Source of the DNA: Phanerochaete sordida
Taxonomy: Eukaryota > Basidiomycota > Agaricomycetes > Polyporales > Phanerochaetaceae
Assembly (NCBI GenBank): GCA_019973155.2
Contig: BPQB01000017.1
Coordinates: 186,001 to 250,000, forward strand
Reading direction: 5' to 3'
DNA: 64,000 nucleotides
This document shows positions 10,144-22,390 of the stretch, piece after piece. The position numbers and the translations under genes were made by a program. The notes beneath the pieces were generated by a model, which made no database searches, had not been told where the DNA came from, and saw only the letters and a program-made list of their open reading frames with translations. Within the stretch, counting starts at the first letter, position 1. The number at the start of each line of letters is the position of its first letter.

Positions 10144-13100
10144 GATACCCTTAGCAAGGAGCTGCTAATTTTTACTGGTCCAGTTGCGGAGAAAGTGGAA
10201 GGGGAAGCGGGGGAGGAGGAATAAAGAATGCGATATCGCTCCCACCAGCGCAGGATATATGCAATTTACACCCACACAGCATTTTACTAAAGATTCTGCG
10301 GGCCGAGGACTCTCGACAAAGATTTGGCAGCGTGAGATGTAGGCTGAGCGAGATATGGAAGTAGGACTTAGGGTTACTAGGATATGGGCGTTCTAGAGCA
10401 AAATCTAGATATAGTGCCTTGCGTATGAACCTACCATCACGCCAATTTTGTCGCTGCCTGCCACTTTTGAGTTTCGCCTTTTGTGGGAGGTCCGAAGGTG
10501 ACATCAGTCACCAGAGCCGCACAACTCGCTGCATATACGGAATATAGCAGCGCAAACACTGCTCAGGAGCGTCGTCATCATTCAAGACAGCACAGTGACC
10601 AAACTGCGGAGAAAGTATGCTCACTAGGTCTCCGCGAATGCGATACGCGTACATGGAACTGCCGGCAAGGAGCAGCGCCTTCACTGCCCTCTCCGCAGCC
10701 TCCTGTATGAATTGGCGGTCAAGGAAGACTGCGCCGAGAGTCCGACGAAGCTTCCGCCCGAGATATCGAGCACACTCTGCAGTGGAATACGCTGATACTC
10801 GGCCCACGCAAAGCGCGACCTGGTCGCGTACTCAAATATTGCGCCAAACAGTACGTGTTAATGTTTAAAGGCTGACAGGCGCAGGGTCAGATATACCTCG
10901 AATTTCGCGTCAATCACTGGGAAATGTGGGTGGGTAGGATTTTCTCCGATACGGTGTCACGCATACATGGCAAGTTCGTTGCTGCATATCGCTTTATAGT
11001 AGAGTATTCACTGCTTTTCTAACGCACAGGAGTCGATGGGAATCCCCTGGCTGAAACGACGTGGATTCATGACCAGACATCGGGACGAACTGCGAGCAAG
11101 GTGAAAAGCAAGACGCGGGCGTGGGAATAGAGTGCCCATTCTGTGAAGTTGGGCCGGTAGTGCCAGCGACCAGCACCTCTCCAAGTTACCCGACACACGC
11201 CGTACGCCACGACTCGCCCGTCCGTCCACGACGGTCATGACGGTCTCCGACCGCACGCTTCGTACGTACGCGACGTACTTGCAGCCTCTGCGCGCGAGCT
11301 GCAGTCGCCAAGATGCGTCTCTCTGGTGAGCTCGGTTTCTTCGCGTACCAGCACAGCCTCACGGGGGCTCCTCCATTTAAGGCCGCGCACGGGCAACGCT
11401 GCTCGCCGAGCTCTGGTACGGCACACATAGTCGCCATTGCCCGAGGTCTGCGCTGAAAAGACAACCGAAACCTTTCCGAGCGCCTGCAGCAGCCCGCAGA
11501 CTACACCAACAGTCTCGCGCTCCACGCCTTAATGCTGGCAAGCCCAAAACATCAACCGCACCTCTCCCAGCCCTCTCGGATGCTGGCACGCTTCGTGCGC
11601 AGGCCCATGAGGCCCTGCTTGGTTGTCAGTGCGCCTCGCACGGTAGGCACAGTGTGCGGACGCAGGCCGCCAGCGGCCTGACATACTCTCGACGCGCCTG
11701 CACCCCTTGCCGAGTCACACATCGTTCTGCGTCGATATACTCAACACTGACCAGCTCCGCACCGACAGCCTCAAAGCCCGAAGCGACGACACCGCGCGAC
11801 GTGTCCCTTGTCACGCGCACGACGTTTCAACAGTGCACATCTGGAGCCTGCTCGCGCCTGGCCGGTGAGCCCCCCGTACCGAGAAGCAGTACGCGTACTG
11901 ACGAGTGAAGTGCACAAGCTCGGCGACTCGCGAATGGGCTGTGCCACGGCCGCGACGGGCGGCATACCGACCCTGCGCGGCGCGCGGCGGTCGCGCCGCG
12001 CTCGGGAGCGGAGACGTACCTCGACGCAGCACTGGCGCGGTCACGGCGGGTGGGTCTGCGCGGGGAACAGGGCGCGCAGAGCAAGGCGCGCTCTCGCTTC
12101 CAGCGCCTGCGACACCCGACCGTGCGCGCACAAGGCGCGCGGCGAGCACGCAGTCCACCGCGTCCAGCAGACACCGTGCCCGCTCCGGCTAGCGGGTGCG
12201 GCTGGAGGTGTCGCGCGACCGCGTGTGGCGGCGGAGGATCTTGCTGCGGCGCTGTACAGTACGGCAAGCGCGGGCGCTGGCGCACTGAGTGCACAAGGGG
12301 ACGTGGGCCCCAGGGGCGGCACTTGTACGCACCTGGACGAGACATCGCGCCGGCCTCGGCGAGTGGGCCTCGCGCGCCAGAGACGTTGGGGCTGCGGCGA
12401 AGGTGTGTGGTTGTGCCTGACAAGTCCATGGTGGCGCCGCTGACGGAGCCCTTGCGAAGACAGAGCAGGGAAGGGCGAAGATACGCGGCGAGGACGTGCT
12501 CCGATGTGAATGGCAGGCATTGTGGCCGCTCTGGGGTCTAGCAAGTGGCGGAGCCTATAGGGGCCTCGCCGAGAGTTCGTTGGTTGGTGTCGAAAGTGAA
12601 CCGGGCTATGCTGGCCAGAGCTGCGAAGCTGGACAGGACAGGACATGCTGCCGTTGGGGCGGCACTGCGCGTGACCGGACTCGGAAGCTGCACGAATTCG
12701 ACTTACCGTCTTAGGGGTGGCCGAACGGGTACGTTTGTGCTTTTCGCAGCGTACGCTCGCTCGCTGACGGCCCGCGGTCCCCCAGGGCTAGCTACAAGTG
12801 CGCCGCGCTGGTTGACACTCATCTGAAAATTTGTAGATGCGCCGCGCGGCAGGACTCTGGCTCTCGAGCCTCCCTATCGTAAGCCTGTGTGGTGGAGGCG
12901 CACTGCACCGCCGTTCGTGTCTTGTCGCGCAGCGCGATCGCTTTTCGGCGCATTTGGAGGCTCGGCGCAGCGGAGTGTATCTAAGGGACCGAGGAGAAAG
13001 CGTACGGACCTCTCTGGAGAACACGCGTCGAGGTTGAGTAGCCTGGCGCCCAGCGCGTCGCGAAGACGTTCGCGCGAAGCTCTGGCACTGCGTGGCGCGC

Positions 13101-13757
13101 TCGCGCTCGCGCATCCACACATTTGCATGCACTGCGGGGCTAGAGAGCCTGCGGCTGGTTCTTCCACGCATTCCCGGGTGGCCGGCGGGTGTAGGGGACG
13201 ATGTCTGCCACTCAGGGGCGCGCTGCCGGGCTGCTCTTCGTGGAACTTTGCGTCGAGGGGGAAGCGTAGAAACGATTACCTGTCGAGGCCTACCTGAGCT
13301 ATGAACGTTGAACGTTGAACTTTTGGAGACTTTCGTGTGGTTTTCCGAGGCGGCTGCGAGGTCGTGCGAGGGCGAGGGCAAGGACGGAAATCGGTCGAAA
13401 AAATTGCTCGGGCCGGGTGCGCTGCTGCCGGTGACTGGGGTTAGGGTCTGCGCCACGAAGGCTGGCCGAAGAGGGCAGGCGTTTCGCACGGCTGCCCAAC
13501 GCGACCTCGTCCACGAAAACTCTTGCTAGCACTCGGCTCTGTCGGTTGGAGCGCATAGAGTCGTGTGTTAGTCGCTCTGCGCAGCTTGAAAGACGACCAA
13601 GCGGCGCAAGGGGCCCTAAGGGATAGCGCATCTCGCGAGGAGAGCTGTAAGTTAGCGGGGATCCGCGCTCCGGCTGCAAAGTGAAAGCAGCGAGGTTCAC
13701 GACGTGGCACTCGCACGAGGAGGCTTTGAAACTCTTCATATCTACTCGGTATGTCGC
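10144..13757. other. GC-rich region with no confidently resolved gene
   Basis: Many overlapping ORFs up to ~211 codons exist on both strands (for example 11808-12443 plus, 11827-12429 and 12788-13489 minus). They are rich in Arg, Ala, Pro and Ser, as expected for chance frames in GC-rich DNA. An exon-like patch around 10500-11130 reads plausibly in several frames on both strands, so no call is made. I see no TATA box, domain or splice chain that singles out one frame. Confidence 0.4.
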
Positions 13758-14059
13758 TCAAGTGGTCTCGTCGACCCACTCCAGCCTGTACGCCGTGAGG
13801 ACCATCGCAAACACCCCATACGTCGCATATATGCCCATCGCCCACCCGCTCCCAAACAGCAGCGTGAAGCACAGCGCAGCTGCCCAGCCACGCCCGTCAG
13901 CCAACACACCAAAAACACGCAGCACCGCGCGCACCCACCAGCATTCGCCTGCAGCGCTACCTTGAACAGCGTCGGGTCTGCGCGCGCGTCAGCGGCGGCG
14001 CGCGATGACGTGGCGCGTAACGCACCTTGTATGCGCCGGACACGCAGCGCGCGCGGCAT
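13758..14059 (-). CDS. Two-TM microprotein, copy 1
   Basis: Three exons (14059-14026, 13977-13939, 13879-13758) are joined by 48- and 59-nt introns, giving 64 residues. The start is the ATG giving MPRALR, placed so that exon 1 ends in the same phase as in the neighbouring paralogue. After a short basic N-terminus comes 'DPTLFKVALQANA', then two hydrophobic segments ('ALCFTLLFGSGWAMGIY' and 'YGVFAMVLTAY') and a polar tail ending LEWVDETT. The middle exon is exactly 39 nt, as in copy 2, and both introns are phase 1. No known family is recognised. A small organellar or ER membrane protein is the most that can be inferred. Confidence 0.6.
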
Positions 14060-14473
14060 GCCGGGATGCGCGGGCTGTCTCGAGGTCGATGGGGCGTGGT
14101 GGCGGTCGAGGAGAAAGAGGCGACGCGCCCGCGTGGAGCCCATCAGGCGTCCGACGCGATCGGGCCGGGCGTGCGGGGGCGCTGCGGATCGTCGCCCAGG
14201 GCGAGCGCGGTGCGGGGGCCCCAGGGGGGTCTGCGCCGGGCAAGGCGCGGTCCGCTGCGCGACGGGGGAGGCCGGCGGGCGCCGGGGACGTGGCTCGCGG
14301 GGTGGTGAAGGCTGCTCAAGCTGCCGCGCTCGCCGGACTTGGAGCTCCAAGAGTGGCTTCGGTGGAAGTTCTGGACATCCGGCTGGCACGATGCGGGTAC
14401 GTTAGCCCACTCGGATCTGCGCAGGGGTCTCAGAGCGAAAGCGGCAACGCCTAGTAGGCTAACGACAGCATGT

Positions 14474-14829
14474 TTATTCGGTTTTTGGCCTCCCAACACG
14501 GATCTCCTTCTGTACAACGCTGTACGACGTGCCCAAGAGAATCACCGCAGCGTAGCCAGCCACGATAACGTGGTTCCAGGACGGCGGCACGACTGCCATG
14601 AAGGCAAGCAGCGCTGCGGGTCGTCGAGGGCATCAGCACCGGTGCGACTCGCACGGCGCGGGACCCACCTGCGTTCGAGAGCAGGGCAGTCTTGATGATG
14701 TCTTGGTCTGCAAAGTCGCATGCATGAGCGGAAGCGGGAGAAGAAGCGGAAAGGGCACGCACTCTCGCTGTTGTACTCCAGCCGCCACACTGTGCGCGTC
14801 GGGCGGGGCTCGTCGGGCTGCGGGGGCAT
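14474..14829 (-). CDS. Two-TM microprotein, copy 2
   Basis: Three exons (14829-14763, 14707-14669, 14613-14474) with two 55-nt introns give 81 residues. The N-terminus starts MPPQPDEPRPTRTVWRLEY. The 39-nt middle exon encodes an amphipathic stretch ('DIIKTALLSNA') matching 'TLFKVALQANA' of copy 1. Exon 3 encodes two hydrophobic segments ('ALLAFMAVVPPSW' and 'VIVAGYAAVILLGTSYSVV') and a basic tail (KEIRVGRPKTE). It lies head-to-tail about 415 bp upstream of copy 1 on the same strand, so the two arose by tandem duplication followed by strong divergence. Function is unknown. Confidence 0.65.
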
Positions 14830-15822
14830 GGCGACACCGCGCGCGCCGAAAGATAAGAAACGAAAAACGTCTGGTCTCTATACCGATGCCCTGTTAGTGT
14901 GACGCAAGTTATAGCCCGCCTGGACGCAGACCTGACTTTCCCTTCCGCGCGGACGTGGTGGTCGCAGCAAGCGGTGCGTGGGAGCGCGATACCGCATGCA
15001 GCGCAAAGCGCCGGGCTTCGTGGCGCGGGGCCGACTGCGGCCTGGACCGCGCGACCCGTCTCTCCGTGACACGACGACCTGTGACACGACGACCCGCAGG
15101 CAGCAGGCTGCAGACCACATCATGCGTCAGCACACTCGACTCCTGCCTCTAGACATCGCTCAGTCTGCAACGAGTCACGCTCACGGCCGCCGACGACATC
15201 AGCGCCAGACGCTCAAAGCCTGGAGGCAGCCCCCGAGCATACGCCTCAGCATTTTCGACGCGGTCTCACGCAGGATGGGTCTGAGACGTTCGGGTCGCGC
15301 GTTCCTGCTTCCATATGCCCGCAAGCAGCTCCCGAAGGCGCATCCGGGCTGAGTAGCCTCCTCTGCGGACGCCCGAGGCGGCTTCGTCATGCAGGCCGAA
15401 GCTGGTGCTGGCGCGTCGGCGCGTCGCGCGGGTGCCACGTACGTATCCTGTCGTAACGTATCGTTCACCGTGCGCACGCAACATTAACCATGGTGGGACT
15501 GTGCTATCCAGTACGCGTAGCAGGAACACGCACGGACGCGTATTTGCCCGCCAAGCCTCGAGACACGCTGCAGATGCAGGTCGCCCGAGCTTTGGCCAGC
15601 TGTGGGCCCACGGCGATCCCAGAAGCTGATCCACGCCTCGGCTCGGAGACCGTGCGCTCGGAGCACCTGGCTAGATGATGCTCGTTGCTCTCTGACACAG
15701 CGCCTGCCGCGCGCGGTGATCCCGCTCGCCAGCAGGAGCCAGCCCGCCGGCGTCCGCTGCACGCCCATCTACCCCGCCGCCTCATAACCCCCTCCGCACC
15801 TCCCCTCACCCAAACCTCGACC
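14830..15822. other. Intergenic region between divergent genes
   Basis: It separates the minus-strand microprotein genes from the plus-strand hydrolase. ORFs on both strands (for example 15266-15634 minus) have no domain or splice support. A short direct repeat of GACACGACGACC-type units occurs near 15067-15093. The last ~40 nt before 15823 are C-rich, as expected for a fungal 5' UTR. Confidence 0.4.
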
Positions 15823-17168
15823 ATGCCCTTCGCCTACCGCACCCAACCCTGGAAATCGCTCTTCCTCGCCTACTTTCTCACGTCCGTCCTCCTCGTCCGC
15901 TTCCCACTCTGGCTCATCCGCTCCGCGCTCCCGCCACTGCGCCCGCACCCCTCCTGGGGCTTCACGCGCAGCCTCACGCTCCACGTCCTGAAAGCGCTCG
16001 GCATCGAGCTCCCGCTCGCTGTCGGCTACCCGGCCGCGCCGCCGCCGCCTGAGGGCGCGAAGGCGCGGGAGGTGGGGTGCGTCTGGGTTGAGGCGTTGGA
16101 AGAGGGTGCGGTGCAGGGAGAGGTGGGCGAGATGGCGCAGGTTAATGGAGTGAGGCCAGAACGACGGTGGGGGTATTGGTATGGGGAGAGGGATGAGGAG
16201 GGCGGGGTTGGGCAGGCGGCGCGCGAGGGCGAGAAGGTGCTTTATTATATCCATGGTGCGTCCCGCGCTCGCGCCCCGCACTCATCCACTGACCGTATCC
16301 GCAGGCGGCGCCTACATCGTACGTCCCGGCGCCCCATCCCGCTGACCCTCCACTCACCACAAAAACACAGACCGGCACCGCCCACCCCTCGGCGTACACC
16401 TCCACCCTCATCCGCACAACCCTCTCCGCCTGCAGCCCCGCGCCCCGCGCCTTCGCCATCGAATACCGCACATGCGCATCCTCGCCATACCCCAGCGCAA
16501 ACCCCTTCCCCGCACCGCTACTCGACGCGCTCGCAGGCTACGCCTACCTCCGTTCCCTCGGCTTCGCGCCAGCCAACATCATCATAGCAGGCGACTCCGC
16601 CGGCGGGCACCTCGCCGTCGCGCTCACGCGCTACCTCACAACGGCCTCAAACGTAAAGGAAGGAGCCCTGGGCGCGCCCGGCGCACTCCTACTGCTCTCG
16701 CCGAGCCTCGACTGGGCCTTGACGCACGAAGCGAGAGGGCGCGGCACGCTGCGCGCGCACGATGGCACGGACATGGTGCGCCCGATTTTCGCGTGCGGGT
16801 ACACCGCGCGTGCGCTGCTCGGCGCGCTGCCTGCGACGTTTCTGGCTGGGCCGTGGCTCTCGCCTGGCGCGCTCGCGCTCGGCGCGGGATCCGACTCCAG
16901 CAAGGGTGCAGACGACGATGAGGATGTGGACGAAGGGCTGGAGCGCTTCCCGCACACGCTGACGATCGCGGGCGGGCTCGAGGGCTCGGTCGACGCGATG
17001 CGCACGTTCCACGCGCGGTTGGCGCGCAGTATCGGGGAGAGGGCGCGGTATGCCGAGTATGCGGAGGCGTTCCATGATTTTATGTTGTTTGGGTGGGTTA
17101 TGGAGCCTGAGCGGTGCTGCGCGGTGCGGGAGGTTGGGGCGTGGTTGCGGGAGGTGTATGGGGAGTAG
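15823..17168 (+). CDS. Membrane-anchored alpha/beta hydrolase (fold-3 / steryl acetyl hydrolase-like)
   Basis: Three exons (15823-16255, 16305-16318, 16371-17168) give 414 residues. A hydrophobic anchor follows the N-terminus ('SLFLAYFLTSVLLVRFPLWLI'). The oxyanion-hole HGG motif is split across introns ('YYIHG' ends exon 1, 'GAYI' is the 14-nt exon 2). The nucleophile elbow is 'AGDSAGGHLAV', and the C-terminal 'AFHDFMLF' supplies the catalytic His. The acidic residue is expected near 'TIAGGLEGSVDAM', where the usual Asp context is degenerate. This is the hormone-sensitive-lipase/arylacetamide-deacetylase superfamily, commonly involved in sterol-ester or xenobiotic ester hydrolysis at the ER. 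The substrate cannot be told from sequence. Acidic insertion 'DDDEDVDEG' lies in the lid region. Confidence 0.85.
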
Positions 17169-17424
17169 CGCTATGGTGTGTATGTCGGCTTGAACCTGGT
17201 TTCGGTGTTTGTGCGCCGTGTGTCCTCGTGCAGTGTGCGCGCCGTGGGACGCGATCCGCGCTTGTGCGTCCATGGTGTGCTCTTCGAACAGTTCGACAGG
17301 ATTTATCACCAGAAGGTCAAGTATAAACGTTACAACATGCACACGCAGAGCCTGTCTAGAACACGATGTTATAACGGTACGGCCCGCGAGCTTTGCGCGG
17401 ACGACGGTGCTACGAGGTACTACG

Positions 17425-17445
17425 AGATACATACATACATACAGA
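17425..17445. repeat. ACAT microsatellite
   Basis: A short run of tandem ACAT units lies in the 3' flank of zinc-finger gene A, inside the duplicated block. Confidence 0.6.
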
Positions 17446-17708
17446 CGAACAGCAGAGCGACAGAGATGTACTTACGACGAGGTATACAGGTGACAGCGAG
17501 TTAGCGATGAAACAGTCCGTGGGCAGCGTGCGGTAGGTCTATGGTATCCAAAAGGCGATGGGCGACGGGCGAGGGAGCGGTCAGTGAGCAGAGCATGGGA
17601 TGGATGAAGTAATGAGGTGAAGAGAGCATAGACGGTCGTGAATCCAAACAGAATGTCCCGAGAAACGTGTAGAAGTGGCCGAATAAACGAAGGATGGAAC
17701 CAGGTGCC

Positions 17709-19683
17709 CTAGCACGGGCCGTACTCGTCATACGGGTGCACGGCGCAGCCGAACGCGTCCGGGCCCTGTGCCTGCTGGTACAGGGCCTGGCCGACGTCGC
17801 CGCTGCGATACTCCGCCACGAGATGGCGCAGGACGGCGTCCAGGCCGAGCGGCGCATCGCCCGACGCGTACTCGTAGCCCGCAGCCTGGGGTGTGGGCAG
17901 CATCGGCGGCGGCGGGACGGGCGCGGGCTCGACGTCGGGCAGCGGCCGGTACGCCGCCATTTGCTGCATCAAGGCCTCCCGCTCGGCGAGCCGCTTGGCG
18001 ACGTCTTCCTCCGAGAGCGCAGGCGCGTTTGAGAGGGGGAACTGGTGCCAGGGCTCCGCATCTAGCTCCTGGTCGGACGCGGGCGCAAGCTGGTCGTATG
18101 CGGACGCGTGGTAGATGGACGGCTGGAGAGGCGTGGCGCGTGTGATGGCGATGGTGGGGTACGTGTCCGGGGCGAAGTTCGCGGTGGCGGCGGGTGCGGC
18201 GTAGGCCGCGACGGCAGGCTCGTAGCCCGCGCCAGCAGCGATGTTCCACGCATTCGGGTAGCCAGCGTCGAGCTCTTGCGCGACGGCGGCGACGGCGGGT
18301 GCGGCGTACACGGGAGCAAGGTGAGCAGGAGCGGGCTGGGCCGGGGCGTATTGGGCGGGCGCGTGCTGCACGCCGTTGTACAAGGCAGGCTGCTGCGCAG
18401 CGCCGTCGAGGGCAAAGAGCCCGCCTGGGACGACGTCGTGGACAGGCGCGCTGTACGACCGGGGCGCAGGATCGAACGGCGGGGCCAGCGGCATCGCGAT
18501 CGCGGCCGAGCTCGGGCGCAGGCGCGGGGAGGCGTACGGCGCGTAGCGAGATGGGCGGGCGGTGCGCAGGGCGGCCGGGCGCGGCGAGGAGTGCGCGGAC
18601 GCGGACGCGTGGGCGCCGACGGCGGCAGCGTACAAAACAGTATGCGCGTGAGCGGACAGCGACGCGTTGTGCGCGCGACTCGCAAGAATAGCCTGGATCT
18701 CGGCGGATGTCACGGGCATGGCCCACATGCCCTCGCTGCCGGAAAAGTGCTCGCGCGCAGACACCGGCACGTTGATCTGCGCCTGCGCAGGGACGTGCGT
18801 GAAGGAGGGATTCCCGGCAGGCACGTACGCGTTGGGAGGGGGAGGAGCGGCGTGGAGGTAGGCCTGGCCGGGCGCGTGCGCGAGGGCGGTGCTCGTAGAC
18901 GCCTGGGCGCCAGGTCCCGTGACCTGCCGCGCTACAAGACCATCGCCCGTGTCGTCGAGCTCGCGCGGCGTCGCGGGTAGTGGGGACGGAACAGGGGAAG
19001 CCGCGTCGGTGAGACCTGGCGTTGGCGCGTCATAGACGGCCATGGAGGCCATGGCGGCGCCCTCAGTGTTCGCTCCGCTGCTGGTGGTCGCGTGGGCGTT
19101 CCCTCTCTGGGCTGCCTGCCGCCCTGTCGCGGCCGAGTGCTCAGACTTGTAGTGCTTGAGCAGAGCAGATCTGTCGAATGCACGGTGGTTGCATCGGACC
19201 GCGGCGGGGTCTTTCTGGCCGTAGCGTTCGCAACTTCCGCGTTTGAAGTCGCAGCGGTACCTCCTCACGTCGTAGTGGTAGGCGAGATGGTCGACAAGCT
19301 TCCGGGCACTGTCGAACGCCTTGCAGCGGGGGTTCGTGGGGGCGTACTTTGGCACGTAGGGGCACGGGTTGCGGCTGTTCGGGGTCCCGTCACGCACTCA
19401 GACGACTAGGCACAGCGGGCCATAAGAAAACTCACCCTTCGCCATCGCGATCGTTAGCATGCGCCTTCTCGTAGTGCTTCAGAAGATCCTCATAGGTCTC
19501 CAACCCTCCACCATTCTCCCTCGAGTACTTGCATGTGCGAACGGGGCAGAAGGGGACCTCCTCCTCTTCAGACTGAAGCAGTCAAGAAGCGATCGCGCCG
19601 TTTAGTCGCGAGTCGTCGCATAGAAGAACAAGACGTACGACGCGGGGGACCTTGGACCCCTTCTGGGCGTTGTTATTTGTCAT
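17709..19683 (-). CDS. C2H2-like zinc-finger protein A
   Basis: Three exons (19683-19639, 19572-19436, 19374-17709) encode 615 residues. Exon 1 gives MTNNNAQKGSKVPRV. Exon 2 encodes an acidic stretch and a finger-like unit ('FCPVRTCKYS', later 'LLKHYEKAH'). Exon 3 opens with a second Cys/His cluster ('NPCPYVPKYA', 'HLAYHYDVRRYRCDF', 'VRCNHRAFDRSALLKHYKSEH'). The remaining ~480 residues are low-complexity Ala/Pro/Tyr-rich, as in fungal transcription-factor activation regions, ending DEYGPC. The long ORF beginning MRDGTPNS is an artefact of reading through the last intron. A nuclear, DNA- or RNA-binding role is inferred from the fingers, which are not textbook C2H2 in spacing. Confidence 0.75.
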
Positions 19684-21829
19684 CTAACGGTCGCAGAGGT
19701 CGGTATGAGACGCTTTGAAGCGCGATTGCGGAGGAGGCGCGAACGGTGGTGTGGCCGGGCGCGGCGGACGAGAGTGGCTAAAGGTAAGCGACAAGGGCCA
19801 AATTGAGGCTTAAATCCTACTAGGCAATTATTTGGTTCTGTGGGCGCGCCTCCAGCGCCTCAGAGGACATGTCGATCCAGAGCAGCGAAGGGGACGGTGA
19901 GGAGGTGGGGCAGGGCGCTGTGCAGGCAAAAGCGTGCGGAGGATACCGAGGGAGGTGTCGAAAGTCGCAGACATTTTCTTTTCGCTTCTCGAGATGGAGG
20001 CTGCGTAGGATGCTGGTGGGAATGGGACGCGTTGTGGTAGCGAGGAGGCCTCTTGAGTTTGCGCGCCCTGTAGCGGGGGAGGTCAGCTAAGGATAATCGA
20101 GAATGGTTAAGCGAAGCATACCAGCCATTTCCGACGCGCTTTGCACTTCGGTGGCTTGCTACAAAGCGCAGACGACGCGACAGGTCATGCGCGCCAAACT
20201 TGAGCGCGCCAGGAGGAATAAGAGCGCATCGGACGCGTCGATGAAAGCAGAAAAAGTGCAAGAGGTCGACATGGCGTGCGGGGAGGGCGGGGAGGGCGAG
20301 CGCGGCGGTTTGGGGGCAGGTGGTGGTGAGAGGCAAGGGACGGACGGGGTTCGCGCAGCGATGGTTGTCATTGGTTGCGTGGCATTCTCACGGGTACGTG
20401 GGAAGATGTGACGCAGAGCCGCTCGCTGAGGGGCAGACGCGACGAGCGCATGCCTGTCGCATAAAAGACATGATTAGGACGTGAATTTCGCGTTCTTGTG
20501 TCGTCGGTCAACCCCCCTTGGAACGTCCGTATGCTGGAGCTGCCAGATAGTTCGACGTCTGGCGCACGACGAGATGTCATGCCCGCATCTGAGCGGAATT
20601 GCCGTCAATACGAAGTGTAGAAAGATAACCACAGGAGGTTCAAGGCGTACCAAAGATATGACACGCTTTGTCGCGCTTTGACGGCCCAAAAGCGCGTCCG
20701 ACACGTTAGCTCAGTTCTGTCGCAGCGTCGGTACCTCAAGCAGGCCACAGCGGCGCCCCACGCTGCATCAACGCGAGACGAGGGCGCACAGCTCGTTGTG
20801 AGGCATTACGTCGAGAGATGCAGCTCATGGAGGGGAGAAAGAAAAGCGAAGCGCCCTCGCGTGCCATCCCGATCGCGGCTCACGACGACTGCGGCAGCGG
20901 TCCGCGCGTGTTTCACATGGCGTATCTCGACATATGCAGCCATTCGCCACCGCTCTCTGACTGTTGTCCTTTGGCTCAACACGAAGCGGTGGAGACTGAA
21001 AAACAGCGTGGACCACGAAGTTTTGCAGGAGCCCGGCTGTTTTTCGATTCGTACGAGATTGACAAGGTGCGCTGGCACCGCCGGGCAACATAGCTCGTTC
21101 TGCTGTAGGATATAGGAGTTTTAGAGAAGTATCGCGGCGTCGTAGCACGTTCAGAGGTCGCTCGAGCATTTCTTGGCTCCTCGACGTGCAGCACGACGTT
21201 CGACAGGCCCAGGCGCAACTGCCGCCCGGCACCGGCACCATCTTCCCCGCCGCGCTTACCGTGGGAATTCTAAAATCATTACCCTCAGCTACTTGGGTAA
21301 GAGTGGGAGGCTTACCTGGCGGCTACAACTTGAATGGACGTAATAGGCTTGCGGCTACTTGTGTTCGGTCTTGACTCCAACTCTTTGCTTCTCCAATCGT
21401 GTTGTGGACTATTGTCCGGGTCCATCGCATAGGGTTGGGCCACGACACGACGCTATACGCACGTCAGCATTGGCATGCGTCAGCCACGCACACCCCTCGT
21501 GTTGAACTCAATCGCGTGTGGTCTCCCTTCTTGCACTGCGTCCCTACGAAGCTTTCATGTGGACGGATGTCGATTTCTCTGCAGACAGATCGCAACAATA
21601 GGACATGCGTGGCACAAAGCCTTACGCGTTTGGCGTTCAATGGAAGGCATTGGGTATCCTACCGTAAGTCTGATAAAACGTTTCGCTTTATACAAACACT
21701 GAACCCATAGGCGAACGCGCAGGACTGTTTATCATATCACGCTCATGATAGCATATTGTACAACCAGACTGAGGAGAGCACTGTGGGCACATACGCAACA
21801 GCTCAATCTGAGTAACCACGCGGAACAGA

Positions 21830-22390
21830 AGCGGTGAGCTAACTGGACCCTTGCCAAACTTCTCTCAGGGCACCCTCCGGCCTCATGGCGAACTGGCGCA
21901 GCCTTCCTCGGTCTGGCGCGTACTTTTACCTCGCTGCAGCTTGTGGACAAGTCCTTCACGACCGAGTATGACCTCGCGTGCTTTCGATATGATCTCGTAC
22001 ACCTCAGCCTCCCACTACATCTACGCTTTTGCGTGGCGACGATGATCCCCTTCACAAGGTTTGCGACGATGCCTATATCCGGCACATCGCCTTGGTCAAG
22101 CCCCCACCTCCATTCGTGCTGTGGCAGTGACCTTCCCGAGATTTTCTGAGAGGCGTGCCGTACGACATCCTGTGCATTGACATCTCGAACCGTGTATAGC
22201 GGACACAGACTCTCCCTACCCTTGCACGGCCGACCGCCATGCCAGCTCTGAAGCATGGATGAGCGCGGCCTAAGATACGGTGAGCTATATAACCAGCTGT
22301 CCAATCTGCGATGTCTTCACGAACCATCTCACTTCCTCGACAGGGCCTCCGTAGGAAGATACCCATCTGCTCCCAGCCCACACCCGGATT
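21830..22390 (+). repeat. Duplicated upstream region of lectin 2
   Basis: It matches, in inverted orientation, the region 37615-38200 upstream of lectin 3: for example 'GGACCCTTGCCAAACTTC', 'ACATCCTGTGCATTGAC' and 'GTGAGCTATATAAC'. It includes the promoter and a longer relic-like open stretch (21848-22149) that is broken in the other copy. Confidence 0.65.
22286..22292 (+). promoter_or_regulatory. TATA box of lectin gene 2
   Basis: TATATAA lies 99 nt upstream of the last base before the ATG region at 22391. The identical motif in the same GTGAGC context is placed at the same distance in lectin gene 3. Confidence 0.6.

Larger units (their letters stand above)
17335..21250 (-). repeat. Segmental duplication unit A (zinc-finger gene plus upstream)
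   Basis: This is the inverted copy of units B (30050-34015) and C (49760-53375). At its 3' end the block with 'CTAGAAC.CGATGTTATAACGG' and 'GCGAGCTTTGCGCGGACGACGGTGCTAC' matches B and C. Upstream of the gene the similarity covers 'TTTAAGCCTCAATTTGGCCC' (19800-19815) and continues to about 21250, where the CGGCACCGGCACC region matches B at 30080-30105. Boundaries were estimated by eye. Confidence 0.75.

Noticed and set aside
10508..10807. Possible RNase III-like fragment (GAVFLDRQFIQEAAERAV)
   Set aside because: The similarity is short and the signature motif of the family is missing. The opposite strand reads equally well, so it cannot be supported.
13758..14389. Wax-synthase-like membrane protein fragment
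   Set aside because: Correct splicing gives a complete 64-residue protein matching its neighbour; none of the wax-synthase domain motifs is present.
17728..18980. Long ORFs (332 aa minus, 290 aa plus) within zinc-finger gene A
   Set aside because: Other-frame shadows of the Ala/Pro-rich third exon; the homologous exons in B and C give the same kind of shadow ORFs.
19684..21250. A divergent gene in the duplicated upstream region of the zinc-finger units
   Set aside because: ORFs in the three copies are in different frames and interrupted at different places, so no coding sequence is conserved.
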